This document shows positions 8,852-17,347 of a stretch of 64,000 nucleotides of DNA, piece after piece. This DNA comes from Streptomyces sp. H27-H1. GTDB lineage: Bacteria > Actinomycetota > Actinomycetes > Streptomycetales > Streptomycetaceae. Made by a program: the position numbers and the translations under genes. The notes under the pieces were generated by a model. It had not been told where the DNA came from. It did no database searches and saw only the letters and a program-made list of their open reading frames with translations. The stretch lies in assembly GCF_026627445.1 (NCBI RefSeq), contig NZ_JAPNLJ010000028.1:41595-105594 (forward strand). Reading direction: 5' to 3'. Position 1 is the first letter of the stretch; each line of letters starts with the position of its first letter.

Positions 8852-9634
8852 GCGACCCCTTCGGGATTGCCCGGCATGCACTGTGCCCTGCATACACGGG
8901 GCCCGGCATGCACGGGGCTTGGCACGCGCTGCGCCTGGCATGCACTGCGCACTACCGCCCGGCATGCACTGCGCCCGGCATGCGCTACCCACTGCGCTCG
9001 CCGCCCACCGCGCCCAGTGCCCACCCGCGTGGAGCTGCCGGGGTACTGGAGCCCGCCGAGCATGCGGCCGCCCGGTTCACCCGGCACCAGCCGCTGCGCG
9101 CCCGGCCGACAGCTCCGAAGGGGCCGGCCCTGGCCCGGCCTTGCCGGAGGGAGAGCGGCGGCAACCATCCGCCGCGTCAGGGGCACGCATCCGTCGTGCC
9201 GGGCGTACGCCACCGTCCCTGACAGGGGTCACGCCTCAGCCGCGTCAGGGGTACGCCCCCGCCCGTGCGATGGGCAGGGCACCACACGGCGCGGGCCCCG
9301 GCTCCGGGGCGCCCGGAGGTAGTTCCCAAACCGAGCCCGGCGGGGAGTTCAGCAGGAGGCAGCCTCAGCGCGCCCGTGCCCGCGGAGAGCGGCGGCGCGC
9401 CCCGCCAGGCCGAGGGTACGCCTCGGCCCGTGCCGGGGGTACGTCCCCCCGGAGAGCGCCGCGCGCCCCGCCAGGCCAGGGGTATGCCTCGGCCCGTGCC
9501 GGGGGTACGGCCCCCGCCGTGTGCTGAGGCACACACCGGACGGCGCGGACCGTGCCTTCGGTGCACCAGACGGCAGTTCCAACACAGCGCCCGGCGGGGG
9601 AGTTCGGACCGTCCGGGCGGGGCATACCGCGGCC
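8852..9634. other. Repeat-rich intergenic stretch without a convincing gene
   Basis: Several long open frames exist on both strands, but all are Arg/Pro/Gly-rich and change with the repeats, so none is called. At about 8873-8990 an imperfect CCGGCATGCACTGCGC unit recurs around six times. At 9384-9517 two 67-bp units (9384-9450 and 9451-9517) form a near-identical tandem duplication. Related CGTCAGGGGYACGC units lie around 9176-9260. Confidence 0.6.
9384..9517. repeat. Tandem duplication, two 67-bp units
   Basis: The units begin with GGAGAGCG at 9384 and 9451 and share the blocks GCGCGCCCCGCCAGGCC, GCCTCGGCCCGTGCC and GGGGGTACG. The differences are a few substitutions and small indels. Confidence 0.8.
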
Positions 9635-10900
9635 ATGAACCCCCACACGCGCACCACGCACCCGACCCACTCCACCCCCGCCAAGCAATCCACCCGCACA
9701 ACTCCCACGGGCCGCACAACTCCCACGGGCCGCACGACACCCGCGGTCGGCCCCACACGCGGGGCCCGCACTACGCCTGCGGTCCTCGGGACATCCGCGG
9801 TCCGCACCACTTCCACAGCCCGCACCACCTCCACAGCCCGCACTACGCCCGCGGGCAGCCCTACAGCCGGGGCCCGCACTATGCCCGCGGTCCGCACCGC
9901 ACCCCCCACCTCCCGCTCCACCCCCACGGCCCGTCGGCAGCTCAACCTCGCCACGCGCCACCAACTCACCACCACCGCAGGCATCCCGCCCGGCACGATC
10001 ACCTCCCGCACCCGCCCCGGCGGCCCCTGGCAGCGCCTGCTGCCCCGCGTGTACCTCCTCCAGACGGGCCCTCCGGACCACCGCCAACGCGCCCTCGCCG
10101 CCGTCCTCTACGCCACCGAGCCAGGCTCCGACCCGCTCTCCGGCGACACGGCCGCCCTCACCGGCGGCGCCGCCCTCGCCCTCCTGGGCATCCGCGAAGC
10201 CCCGTACAGCCCTGCCGACGTCCTGATCCGCGCCCCGCGCAGGCTCGCCGGGTCACCGGAGGTGCGCCCCCTCCCGACCACGCGCTGGCCCCGCACCATC
10301 ACCGTCTCCGGCATTCCGAGCACCCGCCCGGTCCGCGCGGCCGCCGACTTCGCGGCCCGGACCGAAGAGCCGGCGGACCGGATCCGCTCCGTCCTGGCCC
10401 ACGTCGTCCAGTCCGGCTGGTGTCACCCGCAGGACCTGCACACCGAACTGCGCGCCTCCCGCCTCCTGACCCGCCCCGCGATCCGCGAGGCGGCGGAAGA
10501 ACTGGTCGCCGGCGTCCGCTCCATCGCCGAGGCCCAGGCCCGCGACACCCTCTCGGCCACCGACCTCCCGACCCCCCTGTGGAACGCCCGCCTCCACACC
10601 CCGGACGGCACGTTCCTGGCGAGCCCGGACGCGTACTGGCCCGACGAGGGCGTGGCCCTGGAGATCGACTCGGCGGAGTACCACTACAACCGCGACTCCT
10701 GGCACGCGACCCTCCACCGCCGCCTCCGCCTGGAATCCCACGGCATCCTCGTCGTCAGCGCGACCCCGTCGATGATCCGCGACACCCCAGCAGAAGTCAT
10801 CGCAGCCCTCCGCACCCTCCTCACCCTCACCACCACCCGCCCCACCCCACCCACGGCCTTGGCCCGCGGCCACCAACAGCTGTTGCTTCCACTGACCTAG
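9635..10900 (+). CDS. AbiEi-like N-terminal domain fused to a Vsr/DUF559-like nuclease domain
   Basis: A protein type common in Actinobacteria: an AbiEi-antitoxin-like winged-helix half (RHQLTTTAGIPPGTI, then GPWQRLLPRVYLLQTG and AALTGGAALALLGI) followed by a small PD-(D/E)XK-type half. The latter shows ALEIDSAEYHYNRDSW and HGILVVSATPSMIRDTP, resembling DUF559/Vsr-fold proteins. Function is unproven; a toxin-antitoxin or defence role is inferred. The first about 80 residues are a Thr/Pro/Arg low-complexity tract made by an 18-bp minisatellite. The start is therefore uncertain: ATG 9635 gives 421 aa, while ATG 9881 gives 339 aa, closer to the expected family size. Its TAG stop overlaps the stop of the convergent regulator gene by 4 nt (CTAG, 10897-10900). 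Confidence 0.75.
   Translation: MNPHTRTTHPTHSTPAKQSTRTTPTGRTTPTGRTTPAVGPTRGARTTPAVLGTSAVRTTSTARTTSTARTTPAGSPTAGARTMPAVRTAPPTSRSTPTARRQLNLATRHQLTTTAGIPPGTITSRTRPGGPWQRLLPRVYLLQTGPPDHRQRALAAVLYATEPGSDPLSGDTAALTGGAALALLGIREAPYSPADVLIRAPRRLAGSPEVRPLPTTRWPRTITVSGIPSTRPVRAAADFAARTEEPADRIRSVLAHVVQSGWCHPQDLHTELRASRLLTRPAIREAAEELVAGVRSIAEAQARDTLSATDLPTPLWNARLHTPDGTFLASPDAYWPDEGVALEIDSAEYHYNRDSWHATLHRRLRLESHGILVVSATPSMIRDTPAEVIAALRTLLTLTTTRPTPPTALARGHQQLLLPLT
9695..9748. repeat. 18-bp minisatellite encoding RTT-type hexapeptides
   Basis: CGCACAACTCCCACGGGC occurs twice exactly (9695-9712, 9713-9730) and a third diverged copy follows (9731-9748). Degenerate copies continue to about 9870, encoding RTTPTG, RTTSTA and RTTPAG-like hexapeptides at the N-terminus of the AbiEi-like protein. 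Confidence 0.8.
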
Positions 10901-11772
10901 GGGGTGGCGGCCGACAGCAGCAAGCCCACTTCTCCGGACTGGCCGGCCTGCTGGAACGCCGCAGCGATGTTCAGCACAGCTTGTTTGTCGGCCCGTTCGC
11001 CGACACTGGTCAGCACGGATTCGGCGGCCTCGTGGAATCCGGCCGTCCGGCACGAGTGCACTACTTCCAAGACCTCCGTTGCGGAAAGTGTGGTCCCGGC
11101 CCGCCACAGGAGCAGACCCGCGTCCCGGTTCCTGCCGGCGGCCATGAAGCCGGCCAGTGTTTCCAGCTCCGTCCAGCCCGCCGCCAAGGAGCCTGCGGGT
11201 AGCCGGTCCCCCTCTTCGGGGGGTACCGGCATCCGCGACCGAGCCACGGCAGTGTCTATGGCGGCGCGGGAGAGTGCCCTGGAACGGGACCGAAGGCTCG
11301 GGTTGGGCCGCCTTTGTATTCCGAGGCGCCGGTCGGCTCGCCTGACTGGCCCTCGCTCGGGGCGCCTTGGAGCCGGCGCTCCGTCGTCTGCCCGGGAGTC
11401 TGCCTCCTCCTGGGGAGCTTTGGTGTCGTTCTCGGAATGTGGCATGCAGTCACAGTGCTGGGCGCGGGCCAGCAGCCGCAGTTCCAGCAGTTCTTCCAGG
11501 GTGCAGGGCCATGGTGTGTCATCTTCCGCTCCCGGCGCGGACACTTCGTCCTGGATGGCCTTGAAGAAGGATCTGACCTGTGGTTCTGCCGGGATGCGGG
11601 CGCCGTTGAGGTGGTTGGACAGGCTGGTCGCCACGAGAAACCCTGCACTGGCGATCTCGGCCTGCGTCCGTGCGCTGCAGTCGCGCAAGCGACGCAGCAT
11701 CATGACGAACTTCCGGTGGCTCCCGGTGAGATCCGGAGGCAGTTCCTTCCACTTCCTGGTCCGTCGCGGCAC
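10897..11772 (-). CDS. Helix-turn-helix (XRE-like) regulator with helical-repeat tail
   Basis: Probable DNA-binding regulator of the defence island, 291 aa. The GTG at 11772 has GGAG just upstream; an ATG at 11857 is a possible alternative. The N-terminal part holds a helix-turn-helix with the order ARTQAEIASAGFLVATSLSN then HLNGARIPAEPQVRSFF. A charged, Pro/Arg-rich linker (about 100-190) follows. The C-terminal 90 residues have paired helices such as ETLAGFMAAGRNRDAGLLL and QAVLNIAAAFQQAGQSG, like the repeat tails found behind XRE domains in Streptomyces. It diverges from the HNH gene across 11773-11991, where any operator should lie. The open frame continuing to 12678 is antisense to that gene and is not coding. 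Confidence 0.75.
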   Translation of the reverse strand: MPRRTRKWKELPPDLTGSHRKFVMMLRRLRDCSARTQAEIASAGFLVATSLSNHLNGARIPAEPQVRSFFKAIQDEVSAPGAEDDTPWPCTLEELLELRLLARAQHCDCMPHSENDTKAPQEEADSRADDGAPAPRRPERGPVRRADRRLGIQRRPNPSLRSRSRALSRAAIDTAVARSRMPVPPEEGDRLPAGSLAAGWTELETLAGFMAAGRNRDAGLLLWRAGTTLSATEVLEVVHSCRTAGFHEAAESVLTSVGERADKQAVLNIAAAFQQAGQSGEVGLLLSAATP

Positions 11773-11889
11773 CGTAACTCCGTTCTCTCTGGCTGACGTA
11801 ATCCCTCCGAAGTGTTCCGGTAAATGGTGCCGGGGTGAACTGCCTGAAGTTTTCATCTGACCTCTAAATCCCGTGCGGCCTGGCCTTGT

Positions 11890-11902
11890 GCAGGGCCCCT
11901 GC
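11890..11902. promoter_or_regulatory. Small inverted repeat in the divergent gap of the defence island
   Basis: GCAGGG and CCCTGC arms separated by a single C, centred between the regulator gene and the HNH gene. It is a candidate operator for the divergent promoters; its function is inferred from position only. Confidence 0.35.
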
Positions 11903-11991
11903 GTAAGAGTTGTGCCGTCCGCTGAAGCTGCCGGTGGGGGGACTCCGGCTCGCAGTGACCATTCAAGGCTGACCGGAATAAGGAGATGGCA

Positions 11992-12675
11992 ATGGGTCTT
12001 CCGTCCTGGACGGATGAGAAGCTCGGCACGATGAAGCGTGCCGCGCTGTGGCTGGTCACGGTGGTGGGGGAGGGGAACGTCTTCACCAAGGAGGATGTGA
12101 AGGAGGCGTTCCCTGGCGTGAGTCAGGCCGACCGCCGGGTGCGTGACCTGAGGGACTTCGACTACAGGATTGACACGAACAGGGAAGACCTCACCCTCGG
12201 CACGCACGAGCAGCGTTTCGTTTCCCAGGGCCAGCCCGTGTGGGAGAGGGGCAAGGGCACCAAGCCGGCCACGGCCATTACGGATACCAAGCGCCGCGAG
12301 ATCCTGGCGCGAGACGGTCATCACTGCCGTTCCTGCGGTATCACCCCCGGTGAGACCTTCCCCGGCACCTACGAATCCGCTCAGCTCGACATCGCGAGGC
12401 GCCCGGTGCTGAAGCCGGACGGAACGGCTTCTGTGGAGCCTGTGGCTGAGTGCAACCGTTGTCGTATCGGGGGCCGGGGCCTGACGGCTGAGCTCAGCAC
12501 GGTCCTTGACCGGGTCGCCAAGCTGGGCGGTATGGACCTTAAGACGCTCGCGGACTGGGTGGGCGCGGACGCCCGGGACTTTGCGGAGGTCGAGCGCCTG
12601 TGGGCGGACTTCCGCACGCTGCCGGCTGAGGCCAGGAACAAGGTCCGCGAGGCTCTCTCCCTCCCGCCGGTCTGA
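11992..12675 (+). CDS. HNH-like / zinc-ribbon protein with N-terminal winged-helix region
   Basis: First plus-strand gene of the defence island, 227 aa. The ATG at 11992 is preferred because AAGGAG (11980-11985) sits 6 nt away; it abuts the earlier ATG at 11986 too closely. Residues 30-90 (FTKEDVKEAFPGVSQADRRV, RDLRDFDYRI, QPVWERG) resemble the DNA-binding region found before HNH domains in restriction-type proteins. Residues 105-165 carry two Cys pairs, CRSC (112-115) and CNRC (154-157), framing the HNH region. Between them the usual DH(I/V) metal-binding step reads QLDIARR, with no histidine, so catalysis is doubtful. The ParB-like gene starts 100 nt downstream. A nuclease or a structural DNA-binding role are both possible. 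Confidence 0.75.
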   Translation: MGLPSWTDEKLGTMKRAALWLVTVVGEGNVFTKEDVKEAFPGVSQADRRVRDLRDFDYRIDTNREDLTLGTHEQRFVSQGQPVWERGKGTKPATAITDTKRREILARDGHHCRSCGITPGETFPGTYESAQLDIARRPVLKPDGTASVEPVAECNRCRIGGRGLTAELSTVLDRVAKLGGMDLKTLADWVGADARDFAEVERLWADFRTLPAEARNKVREALSLPPV

Positions 12676-12775
12676 CAATAGTCAGACCTTCGGTATCCGG
12701 CGGGGGCCATCCAGCAGAGCGGCCCCCGTCGTGCTCCACCACAGACCTGTCCCACGCAGTCAGAGGAGAAACACC

Positions 12776-14194
12776 GTGAGCATCGACTTCGGCCGCCCGC
12801 CCCGCGCTGATGAGAACAGAGCGCAGGTCGAGAAGCGGCTCGAGGAGATCAGCGCCGGCGGCGGGCTGCAGGAGACGTTGACGGTTGAGTGGCGGACGAA
12901 GCCGATCGTGGTCGAGGTCATCGATATGCCGATCGACCAGGTGTACTTCAATCCTGCGACCCACCGGATCCGTGCCCAGCGGAGCTTCGATCCGGAGCAG
13001 GACAGGCTGCTCACGGAGAACCCCTGGGGTGAGGCGGGCCAGGGATACCTCCGCTACCTGCTCCAGGCGCTGCCTTCCAGCCCGGACAAGCGGGATCCCG
13101 ATTTCGACGAGCTCAAAAAGAGCCTTGAAGACTACCGGCAGAACGAGCCCGGACTCATCACGCGTGACGGGATCCTCGTCAACGGCAATACCCGGGTCGC
13201 CGCACTTCGCCTGCTCGGCGTTCGCAGTGTCCGGGTCGGGGTGCTGCCCGAGACGTGCGACTGGGATGACATCAACGCCGTCGAGCTGTCACTCCAGCTC
13301 CGCCACGACACGCGCCGGCCGTACTCCTACATCAACAGGCTGCTCACGATCGAAGAACAGATCAACAGCGGCCGGCCGCTCGCCGCCATCGCGAAGGACT
13401 TCCGGATCCGGGAGGAGACCGCGGAACAGGACCGCTGGGTTCTGGCCACGCTCAGAGATCTGGTGACCCGTTCGAAGACCGGTACGGTGCAGCTCCGTCT
13501 CATGGACTTCGAGGACCAGCAGGAGAAGCTCCGTGAACTCCACCGGGTCTACGCGAAGACCGTGCGGCAGAATCCGGCACAGGCTGACCTGCTCAAGGAG
13601 AACAGGCTCGCTCTGATCGTGCTGGACTTCTCAAAGACCGACGTACGTCTTGCCGATGTGGACTTCCGTGCCAGGTACCTGCAGCGGCATCTCCCGGAAC
13701 AGTTGCAGCAGGCTCCCGCGGAGGCCATGGGAGGGCGGGTGATTCCCGGGCTCAACCGGCCCGTGCGGGGTGACAGCCCGCAGGTGGCGGCGGCCAAGGC
13801 GTTCACCAATGCACTGCTGCAGGCGAAGGCGGTGGAGCGGGATCCGGAGTCGGTGAGCAAGGAGCAGTCCGCAGAGGCGGGCGCGCTCTGGAAGCAGGCG
13901 CGCGATGCGGTGGAAGAAGCCCTGGTGCCGGCAGGTAAGGACGCCCGCGTGCGCAAGCGCAAGCAGGCGGCGCCGGACCGGCTTCACGACGCGGTCCAGA
14001 ACATTGACCAGTGCGTGACGGACATGACGCTTGCCCGCGCCTCACGGAACCTGGACGACGAGGCGTTGGACGAGGCCGTGCTGGCGCTCAAGGCCAGTCT
14101 GCTGAAGCTGGCGCGTGAGGCGGCACGGATCGAGGAGCCCGGCGACGGCGTCGTGTGGCTGCTCGCCGCTCTGCAGCAGCAGGAGGGAATGTGA
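12776..14194 (+). CDS. ParB-like nuclease-fold/DNA-binding protein of the RM island
   Basis: A 472-aa protein from a GTG with GAGGAG at 12763-12768. A ParB/sulfiredoxin-type domain (about 45-160) is marked by DELKKSLEDYRQNEPGLI and the box DGILVNGNTRVAALRLLG, with NGNTR at 136-140 in place of the usual G-H/E-R-R. A helical region with LLTIEEQINSGRPLAAIAKDF follows, resembling the ParB KorB-like helix-turn-helix. The C-terminal 150 residues are basic and helical. It is not a chromosome-partition ParB, as it has no ParA partner. Its stop overlaps the SNF2 start by 4 nt, so the two are made together and probably act together on DNA. Confidence 0.8.
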   Translation: MSIDFGRPPRADENRAQVEKRLEEISAGGGLQETLTVEWRTKPIVVEVIDMPIDQVYFNPATHRIRAQRSFDPEQDRLLTENPWGEAGQGYLRYLLQALPSSPDKRDPDFDELKKSLEDYRQNEPGLITRDGILVNGNTRVAALRLLGVRSVRVGVLPETCDWDDINAVELSLQLRHDTRRPYSYINRLLTIEEQINSGRPLAAIAKDFRIREETAEQDRWVLATLRDLVTRSKTGTVQLRLMDFEDQQEKLRELHRVYAKTVRQNPAQADLLKENRLALIVLDFSKTDVRLADVDFRARYLQRHLPEQLQQAPAEAMGGRVIPGLNRPVRGDSPQVAAAKAFTNALLQAKAVERDPESVSKEQSAEAGALWKQARDAVEEALVPAGKDARVRKRKQAAPDRLHDAVQNIDQCVTDMTLARASRNLDDEALDEAVLALKASLLKLAREAARIEEPGDGVVWLLAALQQQEGM

Positions 14195-16023
14195 GAGGGC
14201 CGGCCGAGCCGTCGCTCCGTCTGGCGTTCGACGTATCGCGGACCAAGGCAGTGCTCTGGGCAGCGGAGGAGTTCCGCGCCGACCTCACGCATCTGGCCGC
14301 GAGCTTCCCCGTGGGCGGGCAGCAGGGTCCGCTGACTCTGGAAGTACCGCTCGACGACTTTCTGTCGGGTCTGCAGGTGCTGTCGGACTGGCCGGCGGCC
14401 GAGTCCGTGGAATGGGAGGAAGACCTCCTGGCCCTGGTCGGAGATGTCCTTGACGACGCGGACCAGGCGGAGCAGTACCTGGAACAGGACCCGCGGACAC
14501 CTGGCACGGAGGGCGATGTCCCGCTGCCGTCTGCTCTCGGTGCGAGCTGGCGGGCGGACCTGACTGGCTTCCAGCGCAGGGACATCTCCCGGCTCCTCTC
14601 CATGCGGCACGGTGCGAACTTCAGCGTCCCCGGCGCGGGAAAGACCCGGGTCGGGCTTGCCGTCTACGCGGCGATGAAGGAGCGGGGCGCAGCGCGGCGG
14701 CTGCTCGTCGTCAGTCCCAAGTCGGCTTACGAGGCGTGGATTTCGGAGAGCCGGGAGTGCTTTGACGAGGTTCCAGTGACCAAGGTGATGGGCCGGGTTC
14801 CAGATCCGCACGCCGAGATCCTGGTGGTCAACTACGAGAGGCTGGACCGCTCCCTCACGGGACTCGCGGGCTGGCTGCGTGCGGCTCCGTCCATGGTGAT
14901 CCTGGACGAGGCGCACCGTATGAAGCTCGGTTCGGAGGGTACGTACGGGAGCGCGTGTATGGCACTCGGCCCCCTGAGCCGCCGCCGGCTGATCCTGACG
15001 GGCACACCGGCTCCGAACGGTGCCCGCGATCTGGAGAACCTGCTGTCGTTCGTCTGGCCCGGTCACGGCAAGCGGGTGGTGACCCAGGCGGTGGCCGGCG
15101 GCGACCTCGCCTACGCGAGCTCCGTCCTGCGCCCGCTCTTCACCCGTACGACGAAGAAGGAGCTGGGGCTGCCGCCCTTCCAGCCGGTGATCCGCACGGT
15201 CCCGTTGGTGGGACTCCACCGGGAAATCTACGACGCCCTCGTCGGGCGGTTCACGGCGAGGGCTGAACTCTCCAGGGAGAATTTCGACGCCTTGGGGAAG
15301 GCGATGCTCCGGCTGCTGATGGCTGCGACGAGTCCCGCACTCCTCGCAGAAGGAAGCAGCAGGTACGAGCCTCTGAGTTTCCAGGTGCCGCCCCTGGAAA
15401 TCCAGGAGGGGGATTCGCTGTTTCAACTGCTGCAGAAGCTCCCCCAGTACGAGATGCCGCCGAAGTACCGGGCAGTCCAGGAGATCGTGGCCCGCAATGC
15501 TCTCGCGGGCCGGAAGACCCTTGTGTGGTCGACGTTCGTCCGGAACATCACGAGCCTGGCGCTCCTGCTGGACGAGTTTCAGCCCGCGGTCGTTCATGGC
15601 GGTACACCCGAGCGGGACGAGGAGATCAGACGGTTCAGGGAAGATCCGGACTGTTCCGTGCTGATCTCGAATCCGGCCACGCTGGGTGAGGGCATCAGCC
15701 TTCACCATGACTGCCACGATGCGGTCTATGTTGACAGGGACTTCATGGCCGGACGGTTCCTGCAGAGCCTGGACCGGATCCACCGCCTGGGGCTGGCTCC
15801 GGGGACTGAGACCCGCGTCACGGTGCTGGCCTCAGCGGGGACGATCGATGAGGTCGTTGCCATGAGACTCGCGGAAAAGCTGGAGTTCATGGGGAGCATT
15901 CTTGATGATCCTTCGGTGCGGCAGCTCGGGGACCTGCAGGAGGAGCAGCCTGTAGCCGCCGGTATGGACGCTGCTGACATGCGTGCACTGCTGGAGCACG
16001 TTGGAGCGGCGGGAGCACCCTGA
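14191..16023 (+). CDS. SNF2-type helicase/translocase (SF2) of the RM island
   Basis: DNA-dependent ATPase of 610 aa starting at a GTG that overlaps the ParB-like stop (GTGA), with AGGAGGGA just before it. A 120-residue N-terminal region unlike known domains precedes the motor. The motor shows the Q-motif FQRRDISRLL (Q128), motif I SVPGAGKT (about 145-152), motif II VILDEAHRMK (DEAH 239-242) and motif III LILTGTPAPNG. Lobe 2 has TLVWSTFVRN, then the SNF2 block VLISNPATLGEGISLHHDCH and the arginine-finger helix QSLDRIHRLG. Such proteins remodel or translocate along duplex DNA; they occur in DISARM-like and other defence systems. Here the neighbours suggest it assists restriction or methylation by the NaeI-like pair. 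Confidence 0.9.
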   Translation: MRGPAEPSLRLAFDVSRTKAVLWAAEEFRADLTHLAASFPVGGQQGPLTLEVPLDDFLSGLQVLSDWPAAESVEWEEDLLALVGDVLDDADQAEQYLEQDPRTPGTEGDVPLPSALGASWRADLTGFQRRDISRLLSMRHGANFSVPGAGKTRVGLAVYAAMKERGAARRLLVVSPKSAYEAWISESRECFDEVPVTKVMGRVPDPHAEILVVNYERLDRSLTGLAGWLRAAPSMVILDEAHRMKLGSEGTYGSACMALGPLSRRRLILTGTPAPNGARDLENLLSFVWPGHGKRVVTQAVAGGDLAYASSVLRPLFTRTTKKELGLPPFQPVIRTVPLVGLHREIYDALVGRFTARAELSRENFDALGKAMLRLLMAATSPALLAEGSSRYEPLSFQVPPLEIQEGDSLFQLLQKLPQYEMPPKYRAVQEIVARNALAGRKTLVWSTFVRNITSLALLLDEFQPAVVHGGTPERDEEIRRFREDPDCSVLISNPATLGEGISLHHDCHDAVYVDRDFMAGRFLQSLDRIHRLGLAPGTETRVTVLASAGTIDEVVAMRLAEKLEFMGSILDDPSVRQLGDLQEEQPVAAGMDAADMRALLEHVGAAGAP

Positions 16024-16090
16024 CGCGTGCGGCGGGTGTGCCGCCTGAGGGCCAGCGCACCCGCCCGGGCCTGGGTGACGCCGGTTGTCA

Positions 16091-16127
16091 GTGGCAGATG
16101 CGACACTTGCCTGTCTGTATCTGCCAC
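16091..16127. promoter_or_regulatory. Inverted repeat upstream of the methyltransferase gene
   Basis: Perfect 9-base arms GTGGCAGAT (16091-16099) and ATCTGCCAC (16119-16127) with a 19-base spacer, ending 3 nt before the AGGAGG ribosome site of the methyltransferase. It could be an operator for autorepression or a hairpin affecting translation. Confidence 0.6.
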
Positions 16128-16141
16128 ACCAGGAGGACTCG

Positions 16142-17347
16142 ATGGGTGCCAGCGATGACACGCTGACCTCGATTGAGATTTGCGCCGGCGCCGGGGGGCA
16201 GGCCATCGGCCTCCATCAGGCTGGGTTTCGTCACCTCGCGCTCGTCGAGATCGATCAGTACGCCGCGGCGACGCTTCGGCGCAACATCGCGCAGCGGGAT
16301 GGCTGGGAATTCGAGCGCGAGTTTTGCGACATCATTCACAATGATGTGAACGACTTCAAACCCCTGGTCGAGCTGGACAAGCCGCTTGGCTATCTCGGGC
16401 GCGAGCTGAGGCGCGGTGAGCTCGGCCTGCTGGCGGGCGGAGTGCCGTGCCCTCCGTTCTCGCATGCAGGCAAGCAGCTGGGCAAGGATGATGAGCGAGA
16501 TCTCTTCCCGCGGATGCTGGACCTGGTTGACGAACTGCACCCGCAAGCGGTCATGATCGAAAATGTCCGGGGAATCAAGGACGATAAGTTCGCGGATTAC
16601 CGTGACTGGGTGGTGGCGCGTCTCGAGGGCGGGGTTGCCAAGGATCCGCAGACCGGAATCGAGCGCACCCACGAGGGTGCGGACTACAAGGTCTGCGGCT
16701 GGAGGGTGCTCGAGGCGAGTGACTTCGGTGTCCCGCAGCTCCGGCCGCGCGCGATTCTCGTAGCCATCCGCAAGGACGTCCTGGGTAGCCAGTCGTTCCA
16801 GTGGCCGAAGCCCCAGCGGGACATCGTCACCGTACGTGAAGCCCTCGACGCAAGTATGAAGGCCCGGTACCGGCCGTTCCTGAAGCAGGGCGGGCAGACT
16901 GGCCAGTCTGCGAAGGACGCGCTGAAGCGCTGGCAGGACATGAGTGGCAATATCGCACCGACGCTGGTGGGTGGCTCAAAGAAGCACGGGGGTGCGGACC
17001 TCGGGCCCAGTCGTGCCAAGGCAGCCTGGGGGCTCCTGGGGGTCAACGCACTCGGTGTCGCGAATTCGCCGGCGGACATGGACCAGAAGAACAGCGCGGA
17101 ACGTGACCTGTTCCGGCCCGCGGGCCCGATGATCACGGTCGCCCAGGCCGCGATCATCCAGGGCTTCCCCCCGGAGTGGGACTTCGAAGGGGACAGAAAG
17201 ACTGAGAGGACCGGCAAAACCGCTCAGTACCGTCAGGTCGGCAACGCCTTCCCGCCGCCCGTCGCGCACGCTGTCGGAGAAGCGATCGCTCAGGTGCTGA
17301 CTGCCGGTCGCATCAGCAGGCGGAGCCCCCAGGACCCCGTGAGCTAA
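16142..17347 (+). CDS. DNA (cytosine-5-)-methyltransferase, probable NaeI-type modification enzyme
   Basis: Transfers a methyl group from S-adenosylmethionine to C5 of cytosine, here presumably protecting host sites from the adjacent NaeI-like nuclease (NaeI cuts GCCGGC). 401 aa; ATG with AGGAGG at 16131-16136. Motif I is EICAGAGGQAIGLHQAGF (12-29), the catalytic cysteine is Cys103 in GGVPCPPFS, motif VI is MIENVRG (Glu140), motif VIII is QLRPRAILVAI, and motif X is QVGNAFPPPVAHAVGEAIA. The target-recognition region lies about 230-330. Its TAA overlaps the convergent vsr stop by 4 nt (17344-17347). Specificity is inferred from the neighbour, not read from the sequence. Confidence 0.93.
   Translation: MGASDDTLTSIEICAGAGGQAIGLHQAGFRHLALVEIDQYAAATLRRNIAQRDGWEFEREFCDIIHNDVNDFKPLVELDKPLGYLGRELRRGELGLLAGGVPCPPFSHAGKQLGKDDERDLFPRMLDLVDELHPQAVMIENVRGIKDDKFADYRDWVVARLEGGVAKDPQTGIERTHEGADYKVCGWRVLEASDFGVPQLRPRAILVAIRKDVLGSQSFQWPKPQRDIVTVREALDASMKARYRPFLKQGGQTGQSAKDALKRWQDMSGNIAPTLVGGSKKHGGADLGPSRAKAAWGLLGVNALGVANSPADMDQKNSAERDLFRPAGPMITVAQAAIIQGFPPEWDFEGDRKTERTGKTAQYRQVGNAFPPPVAHAVGEAIAQVLTAGRISRRSPQDPVS

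Noticed and set aside
8873..8990. Possible CRISPR array from GGCATGCACTGCGC units
   Set aside because: Unit spacing is irregular and very short, with no spacers and no cas genes in the window.
9384..9517. Possible CRISPR array
   Set aside because: The units are directly adjacent without unique spacers and number only two.
8862..9760. Several overlapping Arg/Pro/Cys-rich frames in the repeat region on both strands
   Set aside because: They follow the repeat period, lack ribosome sites and share no known domain.
11773..12678. Minus-strand open frame extending the HTH regulator to 593 residues
   Set aside because: The upstream half is antisense to the HNH gene, which has a proper ribosome site and domain signals; the regulator has its own GTG with GGAG at 11772.
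12776..14194. ParB-like gene as a plasmid or chromosome partition gene
   Set aside because: No ParA, no parS-like sites nearby, and the gene is translationally coupled to a SNF2 helicase in an RM island.
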